Below are positions 45,081-54,530 of a stretch of 64,000 nt of DNA, in pieces. Numbering within the stretch: position 1 is the stretch's first letter; each line of letters opens with the position of its first letter. The notes beneath the pieces were generated by a model. It was not told where the DNA came from and ran no database searches. It saw nothing but the letters and a program-made list of their open reading frames with translations. The DNA lies in NCBI RefSeq assembly GCF_030326305.1, contig NZ_JACAKB010000003.1:124163-188162 (forward strand). Direction: 5' to 3'. The stretch comes from Myroides odoratimimus (GTDB lineage: Bacteria; Bacteroidota; Bacteroidia; Flavobacteriales; Flavobacteriaceae). The translations under genes and the position numbers were made by a program.

Positions 45081-45533
45081 ATGAGTTTACAATCAAAGAT
45101 AATGGACGCTATAAAAAGTGCGATGAAAGCGAAAGATACAGTAGCTTTAGAAGCATTAAGAGCAGTAAAGTCTGAGTTATTATTAGCTCAAACTCAATCA
45201 GGAGCACAAGCAGACCTTACTGAGGAAGAAGAAATTAAAATTCTTCAAAAGTTAGTGAAGCAGAGAAAAGACAGTGCTAATATTTTTTCAGAGCAAGGTA
45301 GAAATGATTTAGCTGAGCCAGAAATAGCACAAGCTACAATCATAGAACAATTCTTGCCAGAGCAATTATCAGAAGAAGAAGTTCAAAAAATAATAGGTGA
45401 GATAATTACTAATGGTGGTTTCAGTGGCATGTCTTCAATGGGACAAGTAATGGGAATCGCTACTAAAGAATTAGCTGGTAAAGCTGATGGTAAGACCATC
45501 TCATCTGTAGTAAAATCTCTATTGTCTAAATAG
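45081..45533 (+). CDS. GatB/YqeY domain-containing protein
   Basis: A small all-helical protein of 150 residues. The family resembles the tRNA-binding tail of the GatB subunit of the amidotransferase. Visible elements: SLQSKIMDAIKSAMKAKD at the N-terminus, VLQKLVKQRKDSANIF-like block in the middle, EQFLPEQLSEEEVQKII, and GMSSMGQVMGIATKELAGKADGK near the end. The exact function is unknown. It follows ftsZ in flavobacterial genomes. The upstream TTG extension would lie on the promoter, so it is excluded. Confidence 0.92.
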   Translation: MSLQSKIMDAIKSAMKAKDTVALEALRAVKSELLLAQTQSGAQADLTEEEEIKILQKLVKQRKDSANIFSEQGRNDLAEPEIAQATIIEQFLPEQLSEEEVQKIIGEIITNGGFSGMSSMGQVMGIATKELAGKADGKTISSVVKSLLSK

Positions 45534-45543
45534 TAGATTTAAT

Positions 45544-45617
45544 GTCCGTGTAGTTCAACTGGATAGAATATCAGATTTCGGCTCTGAGGGTTGGGGGTTC
45601 GAACCCTCCCGCGGACG
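45544..45617 (+). tRNA. tRNA-Arg(TCG)
   Basis: The acceptor arms GTCCGTG (45544-45550) and CGCGGAC (45610-45616) pair with one G-T. The anticodon arm TCAGA/TCTGA holds the loop TTTCGGC with anticodon TCG. The T-arm GGGGG-TTCGAAC-CCTCC has one G-T pair. CCA is not encoded. A terminator hairpin follows at 45628. Confidence 0.93.
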
Positions 45618-45627
45618 CAAAATATAT

Positions 45628-45664
45628 ACGCTATTGTCTATAATTAGATAATAGCGTTTTTTGT
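45628..45664 (+). terminator. terminator of tRNA-Arg
   Basis: ACGCTATTGTCTA and TAGATAATAGCGT form a thirteen-pair stem (one G-T) with a four-base loop and a T-run. Confidence 0.87.
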
Positions 45665-45693
45665 TTTTATATACTTTACTGTTTTCTATTGTG

Positions 45694-45816
45694 ATGGCCT
45701 ATGTAGAAAACTATCCCTTAGTTAGAGAAAAGTTTCCTGAGAAGTATGTTTTATACTCTGACTATCTCTTTAGTGCATTTATGCTATCAGATATTGACCG
45801 TAGTTTGATAGTATAG
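45694..45816 (+). CDS. possible 40-residue small ORF in a gene-poor gap
   Basis: The frame ATG GCC TAT to GTA TAG encodes 40 residues (MAYVENYPLVREKFPEKYVL, then YSDYLFSAFMLSDIDRSLIV). The composition looks protein-like, but there is no clear -7 element or ribosome-binding site, and the stop codon runs into the repeat module. It may be a remnant or chance. The gap 45664-46198 otherwise holds only the repeat module. Confidence 0.25.
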   Translation: MAYVENYPLVREKFPEKYVLYSDYLFSAFMLSDIDRSLIV

Positions 45817-45886
45817 TGATCGCATAGTTTTCCCCCTTTTTTATGCGATCACTATGCGATCACTATCCGACCACTATGCGATGACA
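45813..45886. repeat. 11-bp repeat module, copy 2 (13-nt inverted element, 17-nt spacer, four 11-mers)
   Basis: ATAGTGATCGCAT (45813-45825) is separated by 17 bases from four direct units ATGCGATCACT, ATGCGATCACT, ATCCGACCACT and ATGCGATGACA (45843-45886). The first element is the exact reverse complement of 45843-45855, so a 13-bp perfect stem with a 17-base loop is possible. Spacing and unit number match the copy at 21389-21462. Confidence 0.78.
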
Positions 45887-46168
45887 ACTGTTTCTGTCTT
45901 AAAATAGCGATACAGTTATTGATTATAATCCTGCTTTTAATTGTACACTTCTGTCTGTTGAATGGAGGTGAGTATTCTTTTTTGTGTTAGGTAGATGTTA
46001 TGCTACCAAGATGTTTTCCTTTTGTTAAAAGTGGAAAATAGTTATAAATACTATGAGAGGTTGCAGTTGGTGTTGTGTTAGAAGGATAAGAAAAATGTGT
46101 TTTCGTAAAAAATAAAAGAAAAAACATGGAATCTGATAAATATCATATTTTTAGATATAGTGTTGGGT

Positions 46169-46176
46169 TACATTTG
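46169..46176 (+). promoter_or_regulatory. -7 promoter element of the CBS-domain gene
   Basis: TACATTTG, a full match to TAnnTTTG, 22 bases before the ATG at 46199; it rules out the upstream in-frame start at 46160. Confidence 0.65.
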
Positions 46177-46198
46177 TCCTAACAAAATAAGTTATGAT

Positions 46199-46621
46199 AT
46201 GAGACAGAATGTACCAATTTCTAGTATTATGGCTTCAAAACTAGTCAAATTAAATCTAACAGATTCATTGACAAAGGCTGAAAAGTTATTTAAGGAGAAC
46301 AAGATTAGACATCTTCCTGTGTTATCTGGAGGAAAGTTGGTAGGGATTCTTAGTTATACTGACTTAGTAAGAATTAGTTTGGCTGAGACAGTAGGGGATA
46401 ATGATGATATTATCGATACTACTATATATAATATGTTCTCTATAGAACAAGTAATGGTTAAGGACGTTGTGACTATACAGGCAGACTGTAGTATAAAGGA
46501 AGCAGCCGAAATAATTATCGAAAGAGGATTTAGATCATTGCCTGTTATGGAAGGAGATATATTAATAGGCATGCTTACGAGTACTGACTTGATTAAGTAT
46601 TTGATAAAGCAATACGAATAA
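46199..46621 (+). CDS. Two-CBS-domain protein
   Basis: A 140-residue protein made of a pair of CBS domains. The first runs from ISSIMASKLVKLNLTDSLTKAEKLF to HLPVLSGGKLVGILSYTDLVR, the second from VKDVVTIQADCSIKEAAEIIIE to RSLPVMEGDILIGMLTSTDLIKYL. Such stand-alone CBS pairs usually bind adenosine nucleotides and act as energy sensors; the partner is unknown. The start chosen is the ATG downstream of the -7 element. It is monocistronic. Confidence 0.88.
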   Translation: MRQNVPISSIMASKLVKLNLTDSLTKAEKLFKENKIRHLPVLSGGKLVGILSYTDLVRISLAETVGDNDDIIDTTIYNMFSIEQVMVKDVVTIQADCSIKEAAEIIIERGFRSLPVMEGDILIGMLTSTDLIKYLIKQYE

Positions 46622-46703
46622 GATATAAAAAGAATTGCTATAAAAAAGATTATTATATTTTGTAGTTTGTGAGTTTGGCTACGAAATTACATATTGTTGT
46701 TTG

Positions 46704-46738
46704 AAAAAAGCATTAGAGGTGAGTTCTAATGCTTTTTT
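46704..46738 (+). terminator. terminator of the CBS-domain gene
   Basis: AAAAGCATTAGA and TCTAATGCTTTT form the stem with a seven-base loop and a T-run. Confidence 0.85.
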
Positions 46739-46830
46739 GCTTTTATACCTATTTGTGATTTTTTTGTAATACTTCTATTGATAGAATGAAGTGATTGTTA
46801 TATTTGTTTTTCTATAAAACCATAAGTAAG

Positions 46831-47295
46831 ATGAATAATTTATATCAAGAGCTTTTAGTGGCAGCTAAGGCAATATTAGAATCTAGTGTATTAGATAGAA
46901 CAGAGAAACTACAGCAAGTATGTGTTCTTTTAAATGAGAAAATAGCTTACTATGATTGGGTGGGATTCTACTTTGCAGTGCCAGAAGAGAGAGTACTTCA
47001 TTTAGGTCCTTACAGCGGGCCTGAGACAGACCATACAGTGATTCCTTTCGGTAAAGGGATTTGTGGGCAAGTGGCTGTTAGTAATGAGACTTTTTTAGTA
47101 GAAGATGTGACTGCTCAAGATAATTATATTGCATGCAGTATTACTGTTAAGTCTGAGATCGTAGTTCCGTTATTTGTTGATGGAGTTAATATCGGACAGA
47201 TAGATATTGATTCTAATACGATTAATGCATTTACAGCTGAGGATCAATCGTTTTTAGAATTACTGAATGTAGAAATAGCTAAATTATTTATTTAG
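46831..47295 (+). CDS. GAF-domain protein of the free-methionine-(R)-sulfoxide reductase family
   Basis: A 154-residue GAF-domain protein resembling YebR/fRMsr, which reduces free methionine-R-sulfoxide. Family blocks are YYDWVGFYFAVPEERVLHLGPY, FGKGICGQVAVS, EDVTAQDNYIACSITVKSEIVVPL and GQIDIDSNTINAFTAEDQ. Two cysteines match conserved family positions (Cys78 and Cys102), but the first of the family's three cysteines is missing (TDHTVIPFGKG). I chose the ATG at 46831, since the twelve upstream codons are AT-rich and unlike the family. It may still be active with two cysteines; otherwise it is a sensor domain. Confidence 0.82.
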   Translation: MNNLYQELLVAAKAILESSVLDRTEKLQQVCVLLNEKIAYYDWVGFYFAVPEERVLHLGPYSGPETDHTVIPFGKGICGQVAVSNETFLVEDVTAQDNYIACSITVKSEIVVPLFVDGVNIGQIDIDSNTINAFTAEDQSFLELLNVEIAKLFI

Positions 47296-47412
47296 CTTCT
47301 ATTGTAGATAAAGCTTGCGTTTTGTTTGGATTATACTGTTATTAATTGAAGTCTTGGTAATCAATGCACTAGAGGGTAGATAAGAACCTAAAAAAAAGTG
47401 TATTATTTATAG

Positions 47413-47441
47413 TTGTATTTTGAAAAATAAAATTACCTTTG
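47413..47441 (+). promoter_or_regulatory. promoter of rpsO
   Basis: TTG at 47413-47415, 18 bases, then TACCTTTG at 47434-47441, a good match to the Bacteroidota promoter, about 60 bases upstream of the start. Confidence 0.6.
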
Positions 47442-47501
47442 CAAACGTAAATATGGATACACCGTATTTCATGCATAAAAATCATTAAAAATAATATTGG
47501 C

Positions 47502-47771
47502 ATGTATTTATCAAAAGAGAAAAAAGCTGAGATCTTCGCACAACACGGTGGAGCTGCAGCTAACACTGGATCTGCTGAAGGACAAATCGCTTTGTTCACA
47601 TACAGAATCACGCATTTAACTGAGCACTTGAAAAAAAATCGTAAAGATTATAATACAGAGCGTTCATTAGTTCTTTTAGTAGGTAAAAGAAGAAGACTTC
47701 TTGACTACTTAAAGAATACAGAAATTAACAGATATCGTGAGATTATCAAAGTATTGGGTATTAGAAAATAA
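47502..47771 (+). CDS. rpsO: 30S ribosomal protein S15
   Basis: A small-subunit ribosomal protein that binds the central domain of 16S rRNA. The 89 residues show the family pattern: KAEIFAQHGGAAANTGSAEGQIALFTYRI, THLTEHLKKNRKDYNTERSLVLLVGKRRRLLDYL and the ending YREIIKVLGIRK. Codon choice is that of a highly expressed gene. The next gene is pnp, the classic rpsO-pnp order, but a terminator hairpin lies between them. Confidence 0.97.
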   Translation: MYLSKEKKAEIFAQHGGAAANTGSAEGQIALFTYRITHLTEHLKKNRKDYNTERSLVLLVGKRRRLLDYLKNTEINRYREIIKVLGIRK

Positions 47772-47782
47772 TCAATATAGAG

Positions 47783-47811
47783 AAGAGGTGCCTTTGTGCG
47801 CCTCTTTTTCT
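47783..47811 (+). terminator. terminator or attenuator between rpsO and pnp
   Basis: AGAGGTGC (47784-47791) and GCGCCTCT (47798-47805) pair (one T-G), followed by TTTTTCTTTTT. As the T-run is interrupted, read-through into pnp is possible. Confidence 0.75.
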
Positions 47812-47856
47812 TTTTAGCCTTTTTGCAGAAAAAGTCTGGTTTTTCATTGGGTTTCA

Positions 47857-47893
47857 TACAACTACACAACAACACACACAACACAACACACAA
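47857..47893 (+). repeat. AC-rich low-complexity leader stretch upstream of pnp
   Basis: About 37 bases consist almost only of A and C in ACA/ACAACA repeats. It lies 50-90 bases before the pnp start, just upstream of the UUCG hairpin, and would be unstructured RNA. It is not a CRISPR repeat. Confidence 0.7.
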
Positions 47894-47900
47894 TTATTAA

Positions 47901-47920
47901 TGTCTCTCTTCGGAGAGACA
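47901..47920 (+). promoter_or_regulatory. 8-bp hairpin with UUCG tetraloop in the pnp leader
   Basis: TGTCTCTC (47901-47908) and GAGAGACA (47913-47920) pair perfectly around the loop TTCG with C-G closing, the most stable tetraloop known. It ends 24 bases before the pnp ATG. In E. coli PNPase autoregulates through a cleaved stem in the pnp leader; here a comparable role is inferred. Confidence 0.7.
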
Positions 47921-47944
47921 GAAACCCTAAAGTATTAATTTATT

Positions 47945-50101
47945 ATGATTCCTAAGGTAACTAAAGAGATTATCGATTTAGGAGATGGCCGTAGCATCTC
48001 GATCGAAACTGGGAAATTAGCGAAACAAGCAGATGGTTCTGTAGTTGTTCGTATGGGAGACTGTATGCTTTTAGCTACAGCTGTATCAGCGAGAACTGCT
48101 AACCCTGGTGTAGACTTCCTTCCTTTAACTGTAGATTACAGAGAAAAATTTTCTGCTGCTGGACGTTTTCCAGGAGGCTTTTTTAAACGTGAGGCTCGTC
48201 CGAGTGACCAAGAGGTGTTAACAATGCGTTTAGTAGACCGTTGTTTACGTCCATTGTTCCCAGATGACTATCACGCAGAAACACAAGTTATGATTCAATT
48301 AATGTCTCATGACGAAAATGTAATGCCTGATGCATTAGCTGGATTAGCTGCTTCTGCAGCATTAGCAGTGTCAGATATTCCATTTTATAATTCTATTTCT
48401 GAGGTAAGAGTTGCTCGCGTTGATGGGCAGTTCATCATCAATCCATCTAGAGAACAACTAGACGCATCTGATCTTGATATGATGATCGGTGCATCTAAAG
48501 ACTCTGTATGTATGGTGGAGGGTGAGATGAAAGAAATCTCAGAACAAGAGATGATTGATGCAATTAAGTTTGCTCATGAAGCGATTAAAGTTCAAATCGA
48601 AGCTCAAGAGAAAATGCGTGCTGCATTAGGACTTACTTACCGTGAGTACGAACCAGAAGCAACTGATGCAGAGGTGGAGAAAATCGTACATGATGCAGCG
48701 TATGCTAAATTGTATGACATAGCTTCTCACGCTAGTGCTAAAGCTGAGCGTGGAGAGAAATTCGCTGAGGTGTATGAAGAAGTTAAAGCTTTATTCTCTG
48801 AGGAAGATTTAGAAGAGAAAGCTGAACTAATCAGTACATACTTTAAGAAAACTCAAAAAGAGGCCGTACGTAACCTTATTTTAGATCAAAACATTCGTCT
48901 TGATGGTCGTAAGACTACTGAGATTCGTCCTATCTGGAGTGAAGTAGATTACTTACCTTCAGTGCATGGATCTTCTATCTTTACACGTGGTGAAACGCAA
49001 GCGTTAGCTACTGTAACACTAGGTACATCAAGAGATGCGAATATTATCGACTTACCAAGTGAGCAAGGTGAAGAGAAGTTCTACTTACATTATAACTTCC
49101 CTCCATTCTCTACAGGTGAGGCAAAACCATTAAGAGGTACTTCTCGTAGAGAGGTAGGTCATGGTAACTTAGCACAACGTGCTTTGAAAAACATGATCCC
49201 TGCAGACTGTCCTTATACTATTCGTTTAGTATCTGAGGTATTAGAGTCTAACGGTTCTTCTTCTATGGCTACTGTATGTGCTGGTACTCTAGCATTAATG
49301 GATGCAGGTATTCAAATTGAAAAACCAGTTTCAGGTATTGCAATGGGACTTATCTCTGATGCAAAAACTGGACGTTGGGCTGTATTGTCTGATATCTTAG
49401 GTGATGAGGATCACTTAGGAGATATGGACTTTAAAGTTACTGGTACTAAAGATGGTATCACTGCATGTCAAATGGATATTAAGATCGAAGGATTAGCTTA
49501 TGATATCATGGAGCAAGCGTTAAAACAAGCTCTTGATGGTCGTATGCATATCTTAGGATTATTACAAGAGACTATCGCTGTACCTAATCCTACTGTTAAA
49601 CCTAAAGCTCCTAAGATTGTTACTGTTACAATTCCTAAAGACTTTATCGGTGCAGTTATCGGACCAGGTGGTAAAAACATCCAAGCGCTTCAAGCAGAAA
49701 CTGGTACTACTATCGTTATTAACGAAGAAGGTGATTATGGTATCATCGAAGTATTAGGTACTGATCAAGCAGGTATGGATAGAGCATTAGCTGCTATTAG
49801 CAACACTACTTTCTCTCCAGTAGAAGGTGAGACTTACCATGTGAAAGTGGTTAAGATGCTTGACTTCGGTGCAGTAGTAGAATTTGTACCAGGTAAAGAA
49901 ACTTTACTTCACGTATCTGAATTAGATTGGAAACGTATTGAGAATGTATCTGATGTTCTTAAAATGGGAGATGAATTAGATGTTAAGTATTTAGGTATAG
50001 ACCCTAAAACTAAAAAAGCTAAAGTATCTCGTAAAGCTTTAATGCCACGTCCTCCTAGAGAAGAGAAAAAAGACGCGGCTCCAAAACAAGAAAATAAATA
50101 A
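47945..50101 (+). CDS. pnp: Polyribonucleotide nucleotidyltransferase (PNPase)
   Basis: 3'-5' phosphorolytic exoribonuclease of the RNA degradation machinery. The 718 residues contain two RNase PH domains (first around [15 protein letters not shown], second with [20 protein letters not shown] and [23 protein letters not shown]), a KH domain ([20 protein letters not shown]) and a C-terminal S1 domain ([20 protein letters not shown]). The last 15 residues are Lys/Glu-rich. Codon use is that of a highly expressed gene. A terminator follows. Confidence 0.97.
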   Translation: MIPKVTKEIIDLGDGRSISIETGKLAKQADGSVVVRMGDCMLLATAVSARTANPGVDFLPLTVDYREKFSAAGRFPGGFFKREARPSDQEVLTMRLVDRCLRPLFPDDYHAETQVMIQLMSHDENVMPDALAGLAASAALAVSDIPFYNSISEVRVARVDGQFIINPSREQLDASDLDMMIGASKDSVCMVEGEMKEISEQEMIDAIKFAHEAIKVQIEAQEKMRAALGLTYREYEPEATDAEVEKIVHDAAYAKLYDIASHASAKAERGEKFAEVYEEVKALFSEEDLEEKAELISTYFKKTQKEAVRNLILDQNIRLDGRKTTEIRPIWSEVDYLPSVHGSSIFTRGETQALATVTLGTSRDANIIDLPSEQGEEKFYLHYNFPPFSTGEAKPLRGTSRREVGHGNLAQRALKNMIPADCPYTIRLVSEVLESNGSSSMATVCAGTLALMDAGIQIEKPVSGIAMGLISDAKTGRWAVLSDILGDEDHLGDMDFKVTGTKDGITACQMDIKIEGLAYDIMEQALKQALDGRMHILGLLQETIAVPNPTVKPKAPKIVTVTIPKDFIGAVIGPGGKNIQALQAETGTTIVINEEGDYGIIEVLGTDQAGMDRALAAISNTTFSPVEGETYHVKVVKMLDFGAVVEFVPGKETLLHVSELDWKRIENVSDVLKMGDELDVKYLGIDPKTKKAKVSRKALMPRPPREEKKDAAPKQENK

Positions 50102-50121
50102 GAGTAATTCTTTTTATTATA

Positions 50122-50157
50122 TAAAGGACATCTAGTAATAGGTGTCCTTTTTTTTGT
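50122..50157 (+). terminator. terminator of pnp
   Basis: AAAGGACATC and GGTGTCCTTT form a ten-pair stem (one T-G) with an eight-base loop and a T-run. Confidence 0.87.
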
Positions 50158-50336
50158 GTTCATTTTTATGAGATAGCTAGTCTGTGGGGGAGTATTTTGG
50201 ATATATGTTAGTATATCTTGTTTCTTCTTTTCATATCTACATTGTAAACTGTTGATTATTGTCATTGTGATAGTTGTGTTTTTTCGGTTAATAATGGTGT
50301 TTTTTGGTTAAGTCATTAATTTGTATTATATTAGCA

Positions 50337-50348
50337 ATTAACGTTAAT
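50337..50348. promoter_or_regulatory. 12-bp palindrome upstream of the monooxygenase gene (operator candidate)
   Basis: ATTAACGTTAAT is an exact palindrome. A partial -7 element TAATTTG lies at 50317-50323. It may be a regulator site for the tmm-like transcript. Confidence 0.35.
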
Positions 50349-50357
50349 AGGGGATGG

Positions 50358-50508
50358 CATGCTTATATATTTCTAGCATGTGTATTCAACTCCTATCCAA
50401 ATTCAAGTTTGATATACTTGACCTTATTTTCAGCATATAATTATGCTGCCTAATGTACATCGCTTATTAGGTGTATCTATTATAGAATACGAACATGTGG
50501 TATTCTAT
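50358..50508 (+). ncRNA. five-hairpin leader upstream of the trimethylamine monooxygenase gene
   Basis: Five successive hairpins fit in 151 bases: CATGCT/AGCATG (50358-50363 and 50375-50380), TCAAGT/ACTTGA (50403-50408 and 50416-50421), CAGCATA/TATGCTG (50431-50437 and 50442-50448), CCTAAT/ATTAGG (50449-50454 and 50466-50471), and ATAGAATAC/GTATTCTAT (50482-50490 and 50500-50508). It ends 75 bases before the start codon. It could be a structured leader RNA or riboswitch-like element; it matches no class I recognise. Confidence 0.4.
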
Positions 50509-50562
50509 CTCGGCTGAGCAATCAGTGATAATCATTTTATTAATTTCTTCACTTTATAGTGA

Positions 50563-51969
<1,407 letters not shown>

Positions 51970-52003
51970 GATAAAAGAGTTATAATTTTTATAAAATAGA
52001 GTT

Positions 52004-52040
52004 AGCGCTACAGGATTTTGATTTTGTGGCGCTTTTTTTG
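52004..52040 (+). terminator. terminator of the monooxygenase gene
   Basis: AGCGCTAC and GTGGCGCT (one T-G pair) with a T-run. Confidence 0.83.
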
Positions 52041-52156
52041 TGTAGATAAAGTGAGGTTAAAAAATATTTTTAAAAATGTTGTAACCTTTTAGTAAAAGTA
52101 TACGTATAACTAATGTGTGAAGAGCACATCATAGCAAAAATAAGGATAGAAATAAT

Positions 52157-53020
52157 ATGAGACAACTTAAAATTACCAAGCAGGTAACGAATCGTGAGAC
52201 CGCTTCTCTAGATAAGTACTTGCAAGAAATTGGTAAAGTAGATTTAATTACTGCGGATGAGGAAGTAGAGTTAGCGCAACGAATCAAAGCAGGGGATCAA
52301 AGAGCACTTGAGAAATTAACGAAAGCAAACTTACGTTTCGTAGTATCGGTGGCAAAGCAATATCAAAATCAAGGATTGACATTACCCGATTTAATTAATG
52401 AAGGAAACTTAGGTCTGATCAAAGCTGCACAGCGTTTTGATGAGACACGAGGATTTAAATTCATTTCTTATGCAGTATGGTGGATTCGTCAGTCGATTTT
52501 ATCAGCTTTAGCAGAACAATCTCGTATCGTACGTTTACCATTGAACAAGATCGGTTCTATTAATAAAATTAATAAGATGTATGCTTTATTAGAGCAATCT
52601 AATGAACGTCCACCTTCAGCAGAAGAAATCGCTGTAGAACTTGATATGACTGTAAATGATGTAAAAGAGAGTATGAAAAACTCTGGTCGTCATTTATCAA
52701 TGGATGCTCCGTTAGTAGAAGGAGAAGATTCTAACTTATACGATGTATTGCGTTCAGGTGAGTCTCCTAATCCAGATAGAGAGCTTATTCATGAGTCTCT
52801 TAGAACTGAAATCGAGAGAGCATTAGAAACTTTGACTCCTAGAGAAGCTGACGTTGTACGTTTATACTTCGGTTTAGGTGATCAACATCCTATGACATTA
52901 GAAGAAATAGGAGAAACATTCGATCTTACAAGAGAGCGTGTTAGACAGATTAAAGAGAAAGCTATTCGTAGATTAAAACATACGTCTAGAAGTAAAATCT
53001 TAAAAACTTATTTAGGATAA
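52157..53020 (+). CDS. rpoD: Primary RNA polymerase sigma factor (sigma-70/SigA), short Bacteroidota form
   Basis: The housekeeping sigma factor, 287 residues without the long region 1.1 and non-conserved region of E. coli RpoD. Region 1.2/2 has [25 protein letters not shown] and [57 protein letters not shown]. Region 3 begins at [14 protein letters not shown]. Region 4 has [17 protein letters not shown] and the helix-turn-helix [27 protein letters not shown]. This form recognises the TAnnTTTG -7 element seen before many genes in the window. It is monocistronic and followed by a terminator. Confidence 0.96.
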   Translation: MRQLKITKQVTNRETASLDKYLQEIGKVDLITADEEVELAQRIKAGDQRALEKLTKANLRFVVSVAKQYQNQGLTLPDLINEGNLGLIKAAQRFDETRGFKFISYAVWWIRQSILSALAEQSRIVRLPLNKIGSINKINKMYALLEQSNERPPSAEEIAVELDMTVNDVKESMKNSGRHLSMDAPLVEGEDSNLYDVLRSGESPNPDRELIHESLRTEIERALETLTPREADVVRLYFGLGDQHPMTLEEIGETFDLTRERVRQIKEKAIRRLKHTSRSKILKTYLG

Positions 53021-53030
53021 TATAGATTAG

Positions 53031-53061
53031 AAGCGTTACTATTTAGGTAACGCTTTTTTTT
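53031..53061 (+). terminator. terminator of rpoD
   Basis: AAGCGTTAC and GTAACGCTT form a nine-pair stem with a seven-base loop and a T-run. Confidence 0.87.
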
Positions 53062-53077
53062 ATACCTTAGGTTAGTG

Positions 53078-53085
53078 TATATTTG
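53078..53085 (+). promoter_or_regulatory. -7 promoter element of the CNGQC protein gene
   Basis: TATATTTG, a full match to TAnnTTTG. The predicted transcription start would fall at or next to the GTG at 53090. Confidence 0.55.
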
Positions 53086-53089
53086 TATT

Positions 53090-53458
53090 GTGAGAAAGTT
53101 TTTATTTATAATCATATCCTTATTAGTATTTAGACCAGTAGTGCCTTTGGTAGACTATCTGGTAGACTATGATTATATTGCTACTTTTTTATGTGTGAAT
53201 CAAGATAAGCCTGAGATGCATTGTAATGGACAGTGTTATCTAATGCAAGAATTAGCTAAAATCGCTAAGGAAGAACAAAAGAAAGATGCTGTTAAGCAGG
53301 TATATAATATTGCTTTTGTTTTGATGTATGTTGATTATAAATCTGAACTACCTACACCTAATTTTGATATAAAAGGTGTTCATAAGGTTTACGATAGATA
53401 TAATAATTTATATTCCTCATTATTTAGTCGTCAGGATCTACGTCCTCCCCTCGTTTAA
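53090..53458 (+). CDS. Small exported protein with a Cys-x9-Cys-Asn-Gly-x-Cys motif
   Basis: Not recognised as a named family. The 122 residues start with a hydrophobic signal-like stretch (VRKFLFIIISLLVF). Cys35, Cys45 and Cys49 form FLCVNQDKPEMHCNGQCYLMQELAK, a motif I associate with small Bacteroidota proteins often found near metal (heme or copper) uptake genes; this is memory, not a search. A basic helical part and a C-terminal PPLV follow. The start is uncertain: GTG at 53090 or 53075, but the latter lies upstream of the -7 element. A metal-binding periplasmic role is plausible. An AraC regulator gene follows. Confidence 0.6.
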   Translation: MRKFLFIIISLLVFRPVVPLVDYLVDYDYIATFLCVNQDKPEMHCNGQCYLMQELAKIAKEEQKKDAVKQVYNIAFVLMYVDYKSELPTPNFDIKGVHKVYDRYNNLYSSLFSRQDLRPPLV

Positions 53459-53544
53459 TTATTATTTATAATATAATTATTTGATCAACTAATTTATAAT
53501 AGTGTGGTCAATGAGCTTATGTATAATATTAATTAAAGATTCTT

Positions 53545-54417
53545 ATGTCAACTAAGATTATAAAATCCTTTTCTATCAATTATTTTACACAGGATCAGTC
53601 TTCATTTTTTATTAAATCAATAAGTGCCTTAGGCAATGCTTATCCTTTATTAAAAGATAGTTTTAGGGCTAACTTTTACATGATTGTCTTTGTGTATAGT
53701 GGGAACTATTCTATTAAGATTAATGGAGTTGATTATGTTGATTATCAGTCAAGCGTTTACTTTATAAAACCAGGAGATATTGTACAGATGCAATTCAATG
53801 GTGAGTGTACTGGTATATTCATAGGTTTTGAAGATTCTTTCTTTTCTCAGCGCTATCATGAGAACATATTGCGTTATTTTGATTTCTTTCAATTGGATAG
53901 CGCTTCTCAGCAAATAGTGAGCGAAAGTGTACGTGCTAAGGTAGTGTTGTTGGTGGATATGATGTTGGGAGAGTACGGTACTGATAGAGTATATCGAATG
54001 AAGGTTCTGCGTTCTTATTTAAATATATTGTTATGTGAGTTGCAGAGTGTGGATGAAGATGATCAGCATCTTGCGATAGAGTACAATAAGGCTAGTTATA
54101 ACGATCGTATTCTTGCTTTTATGGATTTAGTCGAAGTTCACTTTAAAGAGGCTAAAACGCCTTCTTTTTACGCTGAGAAGCTCTGTGTGACTCCTAATTA
54201 CCTCAATAAACTTTGCAAACAGGAACGAGGCATAACAGCAGGACAACTAGTTCGTCAGCGCATTGTGGTAGAGGCAAAGAGACTGTTACAGTTTAGCACA
54301 TTTAATGTCAATGAGATTGCACAAGAATTGTGCTTTGATAGCACATCTTACTTTGTTACATTCTTTAAAAAACAAGAAGGGATTACACCAGATCATTATC
54401 GCAAGTCATTTTCTTGA
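53545..54417 (+). CDS. AraC-family transcriptional regulator
   Basis: DNA-binding regulator, 290 residues. The N-terminal part (about 15-150) has the cupin-like ligand domain pattern with GDIVQMQFNGECTGIFIGF. The C-terminal domain shows two helix-turn-helix units: TPSFYAEKLCVTPNYLNKLCKQERGITAGQLVRQRIVVEAKRLL and FNVNEIAQELCFDSTSYFVTFFKKQEGITPDHYRK, the AraC/XylS signature. The effector is unknown. Its target might be the neighbouring CNGQC gene, or a distant locus. A terminator follows that also serves lysS. Confidence 0.9.
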   Translation: MSTKIIKSFSINYFTQDQSSFFIKSISALGNAYPLLKDSFRANFYMIVFVYSGNYSIKINGVDYVDYQSSVYFIKPGDIVQMQFNGECTGIFIGFEDSFFSQRYHENILRYFDFFQLDSASQQIVSESVRAKVVLLVDMMLGEYGTDRVYRMKVLRSYLNILLCELQSVDEDDQHLAIEYNKASYNDRILAFMDLVEVHFKEAKTPSFYAEKLCVTPNYLNKLCKQERGITAGQLVRQRIVVEAKRLLQFSTFNVNEIAQELCFDSTSYFVTFFKKQEGITPDHYRKSFS

Positions 54418-54490
54418 ATAAAATGTAATGACTAGTTAGAGAACATAGATATATATTTTAAGGAGAGCGACTGACTCTTAAATATAAGTA

Positions 54491-54526
54491 TAAAAAAAAC
54501 GAGACTATTAAGTCTCGTTTTTTTTA
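54491..54526. terminator. bidirectional terminator between the AraC gene and lysS
   Basis: AAACGAGACT (54497-54506) and AGTCTCGTTT (54511-54520) with loop ATTA, flanked by A- and T-runs. Confidence 0.88.
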
Positions 54527-54530
54527 TTTC

